NCBI GenBank assembly: GCA_001971685.1
Contig: CP019326.1
Coordinates: 1,178,001-1,242,000, forward strand
DNA from: Halomonas sp. 1513
Lineage (GTDB): Bacteria > Pseudomonadota > Gammaproteobacteria > Pseudomonadales > Halomonadaceae
Reading direction: 5' to 3'
DNA: 64,000 bases
This document shows, piece after piece, positions 34,034 to 42,023 of the stretch. Below the pieces are notes generated by a model. The model did not search any database and was not told where the DNA came from. It worked only from the letters and a program-made list of their open reading frames with translations. The stretch's first letter is position 1. Each line of letters starts with the position of its first letter. The position numbers were made by a program, and so were the translations under genes.

Positions 34034-34816
34034 CTAGACGCTGGCGCTGCGGCCGCCGTCGACGTTGAGGCTGGCACCGGTGACGTAGCCGGCACGCGGT
34101 GAGGCCAGGAACACGATGGCATTGGCCACGTCCTTGGCGTCACCTAGCCGGCCCAGAGGAATGGCCTGGCCCTGGCGCGCCGAGTATGCCTCCCAACTGA
34201 GCTCCGGCGCCTCGCGCTGCCAGCGGCGTTCGACCTGGGCCGAGCGCACACGGCCCAGGCATACGGTATTGACGCGAATGCCCTGCTCGCCGAGCTCGTT
34301 GGCCAGCGACTTGGTCAGGGCAATGCCGGCGGCGCGGGTCGCCGAGGTGGGCAGGGTCTTGGCTGGCGCGGCTTTGCCCGACACCGTGGTGATGTTGATG
34401 ATCGCCGCCGCGGGAGAGGTGGCTAGGTGGGGCACAGCGGCACGAATGCCGCGCACCGCGCCCATCAGCTTTAGCTCGATATCGGCCTGCCAGGTGGCAT
34501 CGTCAGCCTCCAGGAAGGGGCCTGAAGCGCTGCTGCCGGCGTTGTTGACCAGGATGTCCAGGCCGCCGAAGGCCGCGACCGTCTTGGCGACCGCCTCCGA
34601 CGGGCCACTGGCGCTGGCGATGTCGGCAACGATGGTCAGTGGCTGCTGCCCGGTGTGCGCGGCGATGCGGGCTGCGGCTTCCTGCAACGGCGCCTCGCGG
34701 CGTGCCACCAGCGCTACACGCGCACCCTCCTCGGCGAGCAGTAGCGCCGTTTCGAATCCGATGCCCTGGCTGGCGCCGGTCACTAGTGCCACCTTGTCCG
34801 TGAGTGCCATGTCCAT
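34034..34816 (-). CDS. SDR-family protein with atypical active site
   Basis: This 260-residue protein has the classical short-chain dehydrogenase fold: cofactor loop TGASQGIG (13-20), NNAG (91-94), the ITTVSG strand with a possible catalytic S146, and a C-terminal YVTGASLNVDGG. The usual YxxxK is missing: the site reads T157-S-A-T-R161, so both Tyr and Lys are replaced. It may use another residue, have a different chemistry, or be a binding protein. AGGAG lies 8 bases before the ATG at 34816. It is the first gene of the SDR-TPP-MFS unit, divergent from the TTT transporter genes. Confidence 0.78.
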   Translation of the reverse strand: MDMALTDKVALVTGASQGIGFETALLLAEEGARVALVARREAPLQEAAARIAAHTGQQPLTIVADIASASGPSEAVAKTVAAFGGLDILVNNAGSSASGPFLEADDATWQADIELKLMGAVRGIRAAVPHLATSPAAAIINITTVSGKAAPAKTLPTSATRAAGIALTKSLANELGEQGIRVNTVCLGRVRSAQVERRWQREAPELSWEAYSARQGQAIPLGRLGDAKDVANAIVFLASPRAGYVTGASLNVDGGRSASV

Positions 34817-35068
34817 GCGGTGTGCTCCTGTAATGGGAAGCCGCGCGTAGCGGCGGCGGGGTAAACAGATGTCGACGTTGGCGTATGCAAGTGTCTACTC
34901 TTTAATACACATAGGCGTGTGTTGCCTGCCAGCATAGCGCGCTTTTTCTGACTATTGCATATCACTGAGCCCAATTGCATACTCAGGTACACAATAACAG
35001 CAAGTGGCGGAGGCGGCAGCCTGATGGCCGTCCACCGTCGGTCGGAAACTCACACGGGAGTTCACAAT
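34817..35068. other. Divergent promoter region of the carboxylate island
   Basis: This 252-bp AT-rich gap drives the SDR-TPP-MFS genes leftward and the TctC-TctA-TctB-ALDH genes rightward. It contains three TTGCATA motifs: 34955-34961 and 34975-34981 on the plus strand, and 34884-34890 on the minus strand. A further inverted repeat, ACACA (34907-34911) and TGTGT (34918-34922), lies between them. Confidence 0.5.
34955..34983 (+). promoter_or_regulatory. Promoter of the TctC operon, overlapped by TTGCATA repeats
   Basis: TTGCAT (34955-34960) and CATACT (34978-34983) are 17 bp apart and fit a sigma-70 promoter. Both boxes lie in copies of TTGCATA spaced 20 bp apart, about two helical turns, so a regulator binding the repeats would cover the promoter. 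The GntR protein encoded at 39.8 kb is the natural candidate. Confidence 0.5.
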
Positions 35069-36172
35069 ATGAATAACGCCAGACACCATACCTCACGCTT
35101 TGCTCGCCATACCCTCAGCCTGGCAGTGGCTGCCGGCCTCACCGTTGGCGTCGCGGCCAACAGCCACGCCGAACTGAGCGGTTTCTACGAGGGTGAGACC
35201 CTCGAGATTCTGACTCCCTGGGCGCCGGGTGGCGGGGCTGACACCTGGGGACGCTATATTGCCGGCACTATTGGTCCCTTCCTTGGGGATGACGTCAGCG
35301 TTCAGGTGGTCAATCGGCCCGGCGCGGGTGGCGTCCAGGGCACCAACGAGTTCGAGTTGCGCACGGCAAGCGACGGTATGACCGTGATGTTGCAGAGCGC
35401 CGGCCAGGTGTTTCCGTTCATGTATGGCTCCAGTGCGGTGCGCTACGATTTTCGCGACTATGAGCCGATCGTTGCCATGGCCCAGGGTGGGGTGATCTAT
35501 GCCAGTGCCGATCTGGGCATCGATGAACCGCTCGAGCTATGGGACGTCGACGAGCTGATCTATGGTGAGGTGTCGCCCCAGGCGATCGGCTCCATGGCGC
35601 TTGCCGCGTTCGCACTGCTCGATCTGCCCCACGATGCCATCTTCGGCTACGAGAGCCGCGGGCCGACCCGCTTGGCGCTGGAGCAGGGCGAGACCAACCT
35701 CGACTTCCAGACCACCAGTGCCTACACCTCCAACGTCGAGCCGCTGGTCGAGGAGGGTACCGCCGTGCCGCTGTTCAGCCTCGGCATCATCGACACCGAC
35801 GGCGAGCTGGTGCGCGACCCGGCCTTCCCCGACATGCCGACGGTGGCCGAGGTATACGAGGAGCGTCACGGCGAGGCGCCTTCCGGCGTGGCCTGGGACG
35901 CCTATCGCGCGGTGCTTTCCGCGGGCAGCATCAAGATGCTGTGGGCCAAGGCCGACGCCCCGGAAGACTCCATCAACGACCTGCGCTACGCCTTCGAGCA
36001 GGCGCGCCAGGATGAGGACTTTATCGCCGATTCCGAAGCGGCCAATGGCCCCTACGAGTGGCTGGTGGGCGACGACGCCTACACCGCCATGAGCGCCACC
36101 CTGGAGATTTCCGATGAGGCGCTCGACTATCTGCGCGACACCTTCAAGGAGCGCTACGACGCCGACCTTTGA
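35069..36172 (+). CDS. tctC: Tripartite tricarboxylate transporter substrate-binding protein (TctC/Bug family)
   Basis: This 367-residue periplasmic protein has a signal peptide (positively charged MNNARHHTSRFARH, then a hydrophobic core ending ANSHA, about 37 residues). The mature start ELSGFYEGETLEILTPWAPGGGADTWGRYI carries the PGGGAD loop typical of Bug proteins, which bind the carboxylate of their ligands, and RPGAGGVQGTNEF follows. GGGAG lies 8 bases before the ATG. With TctA and TctB downstream it forms a TTT uptake system for a di- or tricarboxylate. The protein is somewhat longer than usual (about 320-330 residues). Confidence 0.85.
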   Translation: MNNARHHTSRFARHTLSLAVAAGLTVGVAANSHAELSGFYEGETLEILTPWAPGGGADTWGRYIAGTIGPFLGDDVSVQVVNRPGAGGVQGTNEFELRTASDGMTVMLQSAGQVFPFMYGSSAVRYDFRDYEPIVAMAQGGVIYASADLGIDEPLELWDVDELIYGEVSPQAIGSMALAAFALLDLPHDAIFGYESRGPTRLALEQGETNLDFQTTSAYTSNVEPLVEEGTAVPLFSLGIIDTDGELVRDPAFPDMPTVAEVYEERHGEAPSGVAWDAYRAVLSAGSIKMLWAKADAPEDSINDLRYAFEQARQDEDFIADSEAANGPYEWLVGDDAYTAMSATLEISDEALDYLRDTFKERYDADL

Positions 36173-36191
36173 GGTGACTTGAGCAATGTCA

Positions 36192-36215
36192 GGGGAGGGC
36201 TGCAGGGCCCTCCCC
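36192..36215 (+). repeat. Intercistronic hairpin between tctC and tctA
   Basis: A 9-bp perfect stem (GGGGAGGGC, 36192-36200, with its complement at 36207-36215) closes a 6-base loop. It lies 20 bases after the tctC stop within the operon and lacks a T-run. Such hairpins often let the binding-protein mRNA accumulate above that of the membrane subunits. Confidence 0.55.
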
Positions 36216-36292
36216 GCGTCGTATCGGATTCGCTGCCACGCTTACTGCAGCGCTCTCCATCATCCTTTGCAGATAGATAGGAGCACGACGCC

Positions 36293-37765
36293 GTGTTAGC
36301 CGCCGCGTTCGATGCCCTGGCGCTGGTCCTCGATCCATCCCGTCTGGTGTTCATGCTGTTAGGCATCAGCGTGGGGTTGGTGGTAGGCATTCTCCCCGGA
36401 CTGGGGGGCGTCGTGGGCATGTCTCTGTTGTTGCCATTCGTCTATGGCATGGATCCGCACGCTGCCACGGCGATGCTGATCGGCATGGCGGCGGTGATTG
36501 CCACTGCCGATACCTTCCCGAGTATCCTGATCGGGGTGCCCGGCTCGGCGGGGTCCCAGGCCACCATCCTCGATGGCTACCCCATGGCCCAGCAGGGCAA
36601 GGCAGGCCGCGCCCTGAGCGCGGCCTTCAGCGCCTCGCTGATTGGCGGCCTGGTCGGTGCGCTGGTGCTGTTTGCCATCTTGCCGATTGCCCGCCCTCTG
36701 GTGCTGGCCTTCCAATCCCCCCACCTGTTCATGCTCACCGTACTCGGCCTGTGCGTCGTCGGCCTGCTGGCCGGCAAGTATCCGTTCCGAGGTATTCTCG
36801 CCACCCTGATCGGCATCATGATCGCCATGCTCGGCTCGGCCCCCTCCACGGTGACCTTCCGCTTCGTTGGCGACAGCGTCTATCTGATGGACGGCATTCC
36901 GCTGGCGATCCTCGCCATGGGCCTGTTCGCGGTGCCGGAGATCATTGATCTGCTGGCCGACAACCGCGCTGTCTCCAAGGTCAAGGAGGTCTCCAGCGGT
37001 TGGAAGGACGGCGTGCGCGACACCTTCCGCAACCGCTGGCTGGTGCTGCGCTCGGCAGCGCTCGGGGTCGCCGTGGGGGCGATTCCCGGCCTGGGCGGTT
37101 CGGTGGTCGACTGGCTCTCCTATGGCCAGGCGGTGCAGAGCGCCAAGGACAAGAGCGGCTTCGGCAAGGGCGATGTGCGCGGGGTGATCGCGCCCGAGAG
37201 TTCCAACAATGCCAAGGAGGGGGGCTCGCTGATCCCCACCATGCTATTCGGCATACCCGGCAGCGGGACCACTGCAGTACTGCTGGGTGGCCTGATACTG
37301 CTGGGCATTCAGCCGGGCCCCTCGATGCTGACCTCGGATCTCTCGATCACTTTGACCATCGTCTGGACCCTGGCCCTGGCCAACGTGGTGGGTGCCTTCG
37401 CCTGCTTCCTGCTGTCGCGCCCCATCGCGCGCCTGAGCACCATTCCGGCTGCCAAGTTCGCGCCCTTCCTACTGATCGTGATGATGGTCGGCGCCTATCA
37501 GAACACCAACCAGTGGGGCGACCTGATCGCCTTCATCGTCATCGGCCTGTTCGGCTGGCTGCTCAAGACCTATGACTGGCCGCGTGCACCGGTGCTGATC
37601 GGTTTCGTGCTGGCACCGAGCATCGAGCGCTACCTGACCATTTCGGCCTCGCGCTATGGCTGGTCGTGGCTGACCGACCCCATCGTCATCATCATCGGCG
37701 TACTCGCGGTAGGCGTGGTGGTGGCGGGGGTGCGCGCCAAACGCAAGGGCCTGGGAGAGAACTGA
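36293..37765 (+). CDS. tctA: TTT transporter large membrane subunit TctA
   Basis: This 490-residue inner-membrane protein has about 12 hydrophobic segments and the TctA signatures GILPGLGGVVGMSLLLPF (near residue 33), PGSAGSQATILDGYPMAQQG (near 83) and the second repeat GAIPGLGGSVVDWLSYG with PESSNNAKEGGSLIPTMLFGIPGSG. It is the translocation pore of the ion-driven TTT system. It starts with GTG, preceded by AGGAG 9 bases upstream. It is separated from tctC by 120 bases with a hairpin, and its stop overlaps the tctB start by one base. Confidence 0.9.
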   Translation: MLAAAFDALALVLDPSRLVFMLLGISVGLVVGILPGLGGVVGMSLLLPFVYGMDPHAATAMLIGMAAVIATADTFPSILIGVPGSAGSQATILDGYPMAQQGKAGRALSAAFSASLIGGLVGALVLFAILPIARPLVLAFQSPHLFMLTVLGLCVVGLLAGKYPFRGILATLIGIMIAMLGSAPSTVTFRFVGDSVYLMDGIPLAILAMGLFAVPEIIDLLADNRAVSKVKEVSSGWKDGVRDTFRNRWLVLRSAALGVAVGAIPGLGGSVVDWLSYGQAVQSAKDKSGFGKGDVRGVIAPESSNNAKEGGSLIPTMLFGIPGSGTTAVLLGGLILLGIQPGPSMLTSDLSITLTIVWTLALANVVGAFACFLLSRPIARLSTIPAAKFAPFLLIVMMVGAYQNTNQWGDLIAFIVIGLFGWLLKTYDWPRAPVLIGFVLAPSIERYLTISASRYGWSWLTDPIVIIIGVLAVGVVVAGVRAKRKGLGEN

Positions 37766-38262
37766 TGTCACAGCGACTACGTGAAGAGATGCTGTTTATC
37801 AGCATACTGGCCGGCGTGATGGTGGTGGCCCTCTACATGGCTGCAGGCTACCCCTTCAATGCGCGGCTGATGCCCCAGGTGGTGGCGATCGCCGTGCTGG
37901 CGCTGCTAAGCGTCGAAGCCGTGCTCACTGTGCGCCGCTTTCGTGGCGCGCAGGCCAGCGACACTGCTGCACCAGAGGGGCAGCATGTCGGCGATACCGG
38001 TAACGAACCGCTGTGGGGGGCCAAATTCCGCCGTACCGCTCCCTATCTGGCCTGGCTGGCAGCGCTCTACGTGGGTATCTACCTGATTGGCCTGATGGCC
38101 TCGGCGGCACTCTTTACCGTCGCCTTCTGCCGGCTGGTCGGCAAGATGAGCTGGCTGGCCTCCCTGATCGGCGTGGCGCTATTGATGGCGGCGCTCTTCG
38201 GCCTGACCGAGGCCTTCAATATGCGCTGGCCGGTAGGCTATTTCTTCGACCCATTTCGCTGA
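37765..38262 (+). CDS. tctB: TTT transporter small membrane subunit TctB
   Basis: This 165-residue membrane protein has four hydrophobic segments around a polar central loop (about 50-85) and ends MRWPVGYFFDPFR, a common TctB ending. It forms the small subunit of the TTT system with TctA. Its ATG shares the last base of the tctA stop, and GGGAGAG lies just upstream. The order here is C-A-B rather than the C-B-A of Salmonella tctCBA. An aldehyde dehydrogenase follows after 42 bases. Confidence 0.82.
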   Translation: MSQRLREEMLFISILAGVMVVALYMAAGYPFNARLMPQVVAIAVLALLSVEAVLTVRRFRGAQASDTAAPEGQHVGDTGNEPLWGAKFRRTAPYLAWLAALYVGIYLIGLMASAALFTVAFCRLVGKMSWLASLIGVALLMAALFGLTEAFNMRWPVGYFFDPFR

Positions 38263-38304
38263 GAGCAACCCCCTCTTAGCACCCGAGAACCAGGAGGTCC
38301 CTGC

Positions 38305-39783
38305 GTGCCAACCACCTACCAACTGTATATCGGCGGCGCCTGGCGGGATGCCGCCGATGGCGCTACCTTCCCGGCCATCAACCCGGTCGACCAGCAACCC
38401 TGGGCGCACCTTCCCCAGGCCAGCAGCGCAGACGTCGACGCGGCGGTAGCGGCGGCCCGCGAAGCCTTCGACAGCGGCTGGAAACACACCAACGGCTTGA
38501 CCCGCGCCACGCTGATGCAGCGCCTGGCCGAGCTGCTCGAGGCCGACGCCGAGCGCATGGCCCAGCTCGAGACCACCGACAACGGCAAGGTGATTCGCGA
38601 GACCCGCGTGCAGATGCGCTTCGCGGCGCGCAACTACCGCTACTTCGCCGGCTGGGCCGACAAGCTTCACGGCGAGAGCATCCCGCTGGACCGCCCCGAG
38701 CTGGTCGACTTCACCACCCGTGAGCCGCGCGGTGTCGCGGCCTTGATCACCTCCTGGAATTCGCCGATGGCGATACTCGCCAACAAGCTGGCACCGGCGC
38801 TGGCGGCGGGCTGCACGGTAGTGATCAAGCCGTCTGAAATGGCCAGCGTGACCACCCTGGCCTTCGCCGAGCTGTGCGAGCGGGCCGGCTTCCCCGCCGG
38901 GGTGGTCAACGTGGTGACCGGCGACGGCAGCGTCGGCGCGGCGCTCACCGGTCACCCCGGCATCGACCTGATCAGCTTCACGGGGGGCACCGCCACCGGC
39001 AAGGCGATCTCGCGGGTGGCGGCCGAGCACCTGACGCCGGTGACCCTGGAATTGGGCGGCAAGTCGGCCAATATCGTGTTCGCCGATGCCGACCTCGAAC
39101 AGGCCGTGACCGGCGCTGTAGCGGGGATATTCGCCGCCGCCGGCCAGACCTGCATCGCCGGCTCGCGGCTGCTGGTGCAGCGCGAGATCTACGATCGGGT
39201 GGTGGCCCAGGTGTGCGAGCGCGCCCGGGCGATTCGCGTCGGTGATCCCCGCGACGAGGCCACCGAGATGGGGCCCGTGGCGACCCAGGCCCAGCATCAG
39301 CGGGTGCAAGCCTTTATCCAGCGAGCCCGCGACCAGGGCGCCAGCTTGGCGGTGGGCGGTGGTGTGCCGCAGGGCGAGGCCTATGCGCGCGGCTACTTCA
39401 TCGAGCCCACGGTGTTCACCGAGGTGGCGCCGGACGCCGAGCTGGCTCAGGAGGAGGTGTTTGGGCCGGTGCTGGCGATCATTCCGTTCGACACCGAGGA
39501 CGAGGCCATTGGCATCGCCAACGGCACCGCCTATGGCCTGGTCGCCGGCCTGTGGACCCAGAACCTGGCGCGGGCGCACCGTGTGGCAAGGCGTCTCGAG
39601 GTGGGCGGGGTGTGGGTCAATACCTATCGAACCAGCGCCGCCCAGGCGCCGTTCGGTGGCGTCAAGGCCAGCGGTATTGGCCGCGAGCGGGGCCTGCATG
39701 CGCTGGACGAATATCTCGAGATCAAGAACCTGATGATCGACCTGTCGAGCGAGGCCCGTGACCCCTTCGCGATCCGCACCTGA
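38305..39783 (+). CDS. NAD(P)-dependent aldehyde dehydrogenase
   Basis: This 492-residue enzyme of the ALDH superfamily oxidises an aldehyde to a carboxylic acid in the cytoplasm. Motifs: ITSWNSPM (about 149-156, cofactor), IKPSEMAS, FTGGTATGK, the catalytic Glu in LELGGKSANIVF (about 249-260), the catalytic Cys in GQTCIAGSR (about 283-291) and EEVFGPVL. It starts with GTG, with an AGGAGG site 6-8 bases upstream. It follows tctB by 42 bases in the same direction, so the aldehyde is probably an intermediate in breakdown of the TTT substrate. It could be the product of the divergent TPP enzyme. Confidence 0.88.
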   Translation: MPTTYQLYIGGAWRDAADGATFPAINPVDQQPWAHLPQASSADVDAAVAAAREAFDSGWKHTNGLTRATLMQRLAELLEADAERMAQLETTDNGKVIRETRVQMRFAARNYRYFAGWADKLHGESIPLDRPELVDFTTREPRGVAALITSWNSPMAILANKLAPALAAGCTVVIKPSEMASVTTLAFAELCERAGFPAGVVNVVTGDGSVGAALTGHPGIDLISFTGGTATGKAISRVAAEHLTPVTLELGGKSANIVFADADLEQAVTGAVAGIFAAAGQTCIAGSRLLVQREIYDRVVAQVCERARAIRVGDPRDEATEMGPVATQAQHQRVQAFIQRARDQGASLAVGGGVPQGEAYARGYFIEPTVFTEVAPDAELAQEEVFGPVLAIIPFDTEDEAIGIANGTAYGLVAGLWTQNLARAHRVARRLEVGGVWVNTYRTSAAQAPFGGVKASGIGRERGLHALDEYLEIKNLMIDLSSEARDPFAIRT

Positions 39784-39792
39784 CGGCTGCGT

Positions 39793-40482
39793 CTAGTCGT
39801 CGTAGCTCTCGAAGAGCGCCTCGAGGCGGACCTTGTAGGCCTCGCGGATGTGGGTGCGGGCGAGGCGCTCGGCGGCTTCCGGGTCGCGGGCCTCGAGCGC
39901 GTCGATGATCGCGCGATGCTCGCTGCGCGCGGTCTCGGCACGGCCTGGCTTGGCCAGGGTGCTGCGGCCGAGCAGCATCATCGACTCCTGTAGCGAATTC
40001 AGCATTTTCAGCAGGTAGCGGTTGTGACCGCAGCGATACAGGGTGCTGTGGAACAGCTTGTTGTTCTTTACCAGGTCAGCGGTGTCGCTCAAGCGTGCGT
40101 CGCGCTCGCTGATCTCGCGCAGGAAGGCGATTTCCACCTCTGAGGCGTGCTGCGCAGCGAGCCCCGCGGCGGTGCCTTCCAGCACCTCGCGCATGGCATA
40201 CAGCTCGCTGATCATGCCGTGATCGAGCTCGGTGATGATGGTGCCACGGGCCGGGTCGTTGGCGACGAGACCCTCGAGCTGCAGACGGTTGAGTGCTTCG
40301 CGCACCGGCGTGCGGCTGAGGCCGATGCGTTCGGCCAGTTCCACTTCGCGAATGCGCGTGCCGGGTGGCAGGCTGCCGTCCTTGATGGCGTCGATGATAT
40401 AGCGATACGCCTGTTCGCTGCGCGGCTCGCCGCGCTGGTTGGCCGCCGTCGTGGCGCTCTTGCGTGGCTTGCGCTCTGCCAT
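39793..40482 (-). CDS. GntR-family regulator, FCD (FadR) subfamily
   Basis: This 229-residue regulator has an N-terminal winged helix-turn-helix (about 22-85; LPPGTRIREVELAERIGLSRTPVREALNRLQLEGLV) and a C-terminal all-helical FCD ligand domain (about 95-220) with the usual metal-binding acidic and His residues. FCD domains bind organic acids. The gene lies between the aldehyde dehydrogenase and TcuA genes, divergent from the latter. It probably controls the carboxylate island and itself. A near-palindrome TGGTATGCCA (40522-40531) and TTGCAT (40500-40505) lie upstream of its start; the GCATAC core recurs in the TctC promoter region. Confidence 0.85.
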   Translation of the reverse strand: MAERKPRKSATTAANQRGEPRSEQAYRYIIDAIKDGSLPPGTRIREVELAERIGLSRTPVREALNRLQLEGLVANDPARGTIITELDHGMISELYAMREVLEGTAAGLAAQHASEVEIAFLREISERDARLSDTADLVKNNKLFHSTLYRCGHNRYLLKMLNSLQESMMLLGRSTLAKPGRAETARSEHRAIIDALEARDPEAAERLARTHIREAYKVRLEALFESYDD

Positions 40483-40521
40483 GGCTTGGGAGCCTCGAAT
40501 TGCATGAATGATGTCGGGTCA

Positions 40522-40579
40522 TGGTATGCCAGAGAACACCACTTGTCATTTTGAACACTAGTGGATACATTTGTATTTA
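40522..40579 (+). promoter_or_regulatory. tcuA promoter with upstream GntR-like half-palindrome
   Basis: TTGAAC (40551-40556) and TATTTA (40574-40579) are 17 bp apart and fit a sigma-70 promoter 20 bases before the tcuA ATG. TGGTATGCCA (40522-40531), similar in form to FadR/PdhR-type TGGT-N-ACCA boxes, lies 19 bp before the -35 and faces the divergent GntR gene. Confidence 0.4.
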
Positions 40580-40598
40580 TTAAGACGAGGGGATCAGG

Positions 40599-42023
40599 AT
40601 GTTGTCATCGACCGGAGAGCGACTCAGCGAGGCCGACCTGACGCGGCATGACGTGCTGGTAATCGGCGGCGGCAACGCTGCGCTATGCGCCGCGCTGTCG
40701 GCTCGCGAGCAGGGCGCCAGCGTGTTGCTGTTGGAGAGTGCGCCGCACAAGTGGCGGGGCGGCAACAGCATTCATACCCGCAACCTGCGCTGCATGCATC
40801 GCGAGCCCACCGATGTGCTCAGCGATGCCTACCTCGAGGATGAGTTCTTCGACGACGTGTGGCGGGTCACCGGCGGCATCACCAACGAGGCCCTGGCGCG
40901 CCACGTGATTCGCGCCTCGGAAACCTGCACCGACTGGATGAAAAGCTACGGCGTGCGCTTCCAGCCGTCGCTGGGCGGCACCCTGCACCTGGGGCGCACC
41001 AACGCCTTCTTCCTGGGCGGCGGCAAGGCGCTGGTCAACACCTACTACCAGGCCGCCGAGCGCCTGGGGGTGACGATTCTCTACGAGGCCGAAGCCGAGC
41101 AGCTGGTGTTCGACGGCAAGCGTTTCGACCACGCGCTGGTCAACTACAACGGTTCGCCGCGCAAGGTCAGTGCCAAGGCGGTGGTGATCGCCTCGGGGGG
41201 CTTCGAGTCAAACCAGGCGTGGCTGGAAGAGGCCTGGGGGGAGGTGTCGCGCAACTTCCTGATCCGCGGCACCCGCTTCAACCAGGGCAAGATGCTGCGC
41301 GCGCTGATCGATAACGGCGCCAAGATCATCGGCGATCCGACCCAGGGCCATGCAGTGGCCATCGACGCCCGAGCACCCAAGTATGACGGCGGTATCGTCA
41401 CCCGCGTCGACTGCGTATCGCTGGGCATCGTGGTCAACCGCGACGGCGAGCGCTTCTACGACGAGGGCGAGGACTTCTGGCCCAAGCGCTACGCCATCTG
41501 GGGGCGGCTGATCGCCAAGCAGCCGGGGCAGGTGGGCTACTCGATCACCGATGCCAAGGCCCAGGGGCGATTCATGCCCTCGGTGTTTCCCCCCGAGCAG
41601 GCCGATACCCTCGAGGAACTGGCAGCCAAACTCGAGCTGCCGGTCGACGCGGTGCGCAATACCGTGGATGAGTTCAATGCCGCGGTGCAGCCCGGCCACT
41701 TCGACCACAGCGTGCTCGACGACTGCCACACTCGGGGCATCACGCCCGAGAAGACCCACTGGGCGCAGCGTATCGACGAGCCGCCGTTCTACGGCTATCC
41801 GCTGCGCACCGGCATCACCTTCACCTACCTGGGCGCCGAGGTCGACGCCAAGGCGCGCATGTACATGGACAGCGGTGAGCTGGCCGACAACGTCTTCCTG
41901 GCCGGCGAGATCATGGCCGGCAACATTCTCGGGCAGGGCTACGTCGCCGGCTTCGGCATGACCATCGGCACCGTGTTCGGCCGCATCGCAGGCACAGAGG
42001 CAGGCAGCTATGCAAAAGATTGA
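40599..42023 (+). CDS. tcuA: FAD-dependent tricarballylate dehydrogenase-like protein (TcuA)
   Basis: This 474-residue flavoprotein belongs to the fumarate-reductase/succinate-dehydrogenase flavoprotein family. The N-terminal dinucleotide motif VLVIGGGNAALCAALSA (about 19-35) and the NSIHTRNLRC region near 63 are typical of TcuA. AEVDAKARM and EIMAGNILGQGYVAGFGMTIG near the C-terminus form the second FAD motif. TcuA of Salmonella oxidises tricarballylate to cis-aconitate and passes electrons to TcuB. The two genes overlap here by 14 bases. GAGGGG lies before the ATG. Tricarballylate itself is the natural guess, but the unusual neighbours (TPP enzyme, SDR, ALDH, TTT) suggest a related carboxylate. 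Confidence 0.82.
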   Translation: MLSSTGERLSEADLTRHDVLVIGGGNAALCAALSAREQGASVLLLESAPHKWRGGNSIHTRNLRCMHREPTDVLSDAYLEDEFFDDVWRVTGGITNEALARHVIRASETCTDWMKSYGVRFQPSLGGTLHLGRTNAFFLGGGKALVNTYYQAAERLGVTILYEAEAEQLVFDGKRFDHALVNYNGSPRKVSAKAVVIASGGFESNQAWLEEAWGEVSRNFLIRGTRFNQGKMLRALIDNGAKIIGDPTQGHAVAIDARAPKYDGGIVTRVDCVSLGIVVNRDGERFYDEGEDFWPKRYAIWGRLIAKQPGQVGYSITDAKAQGRFMPSVFPPEQADTLEELAAKLELPVDAVRNTVDEFNAAVQPGHFDHSVLDDCHTRGITPEKTHWAQRIDEPPFYGYPLRTGITFTYLGAEVDAKARMYMDSGELADNVFLAGEIMAGNILGQGYVAGFGMTIGTVFGRIAGTEAGSYAKD

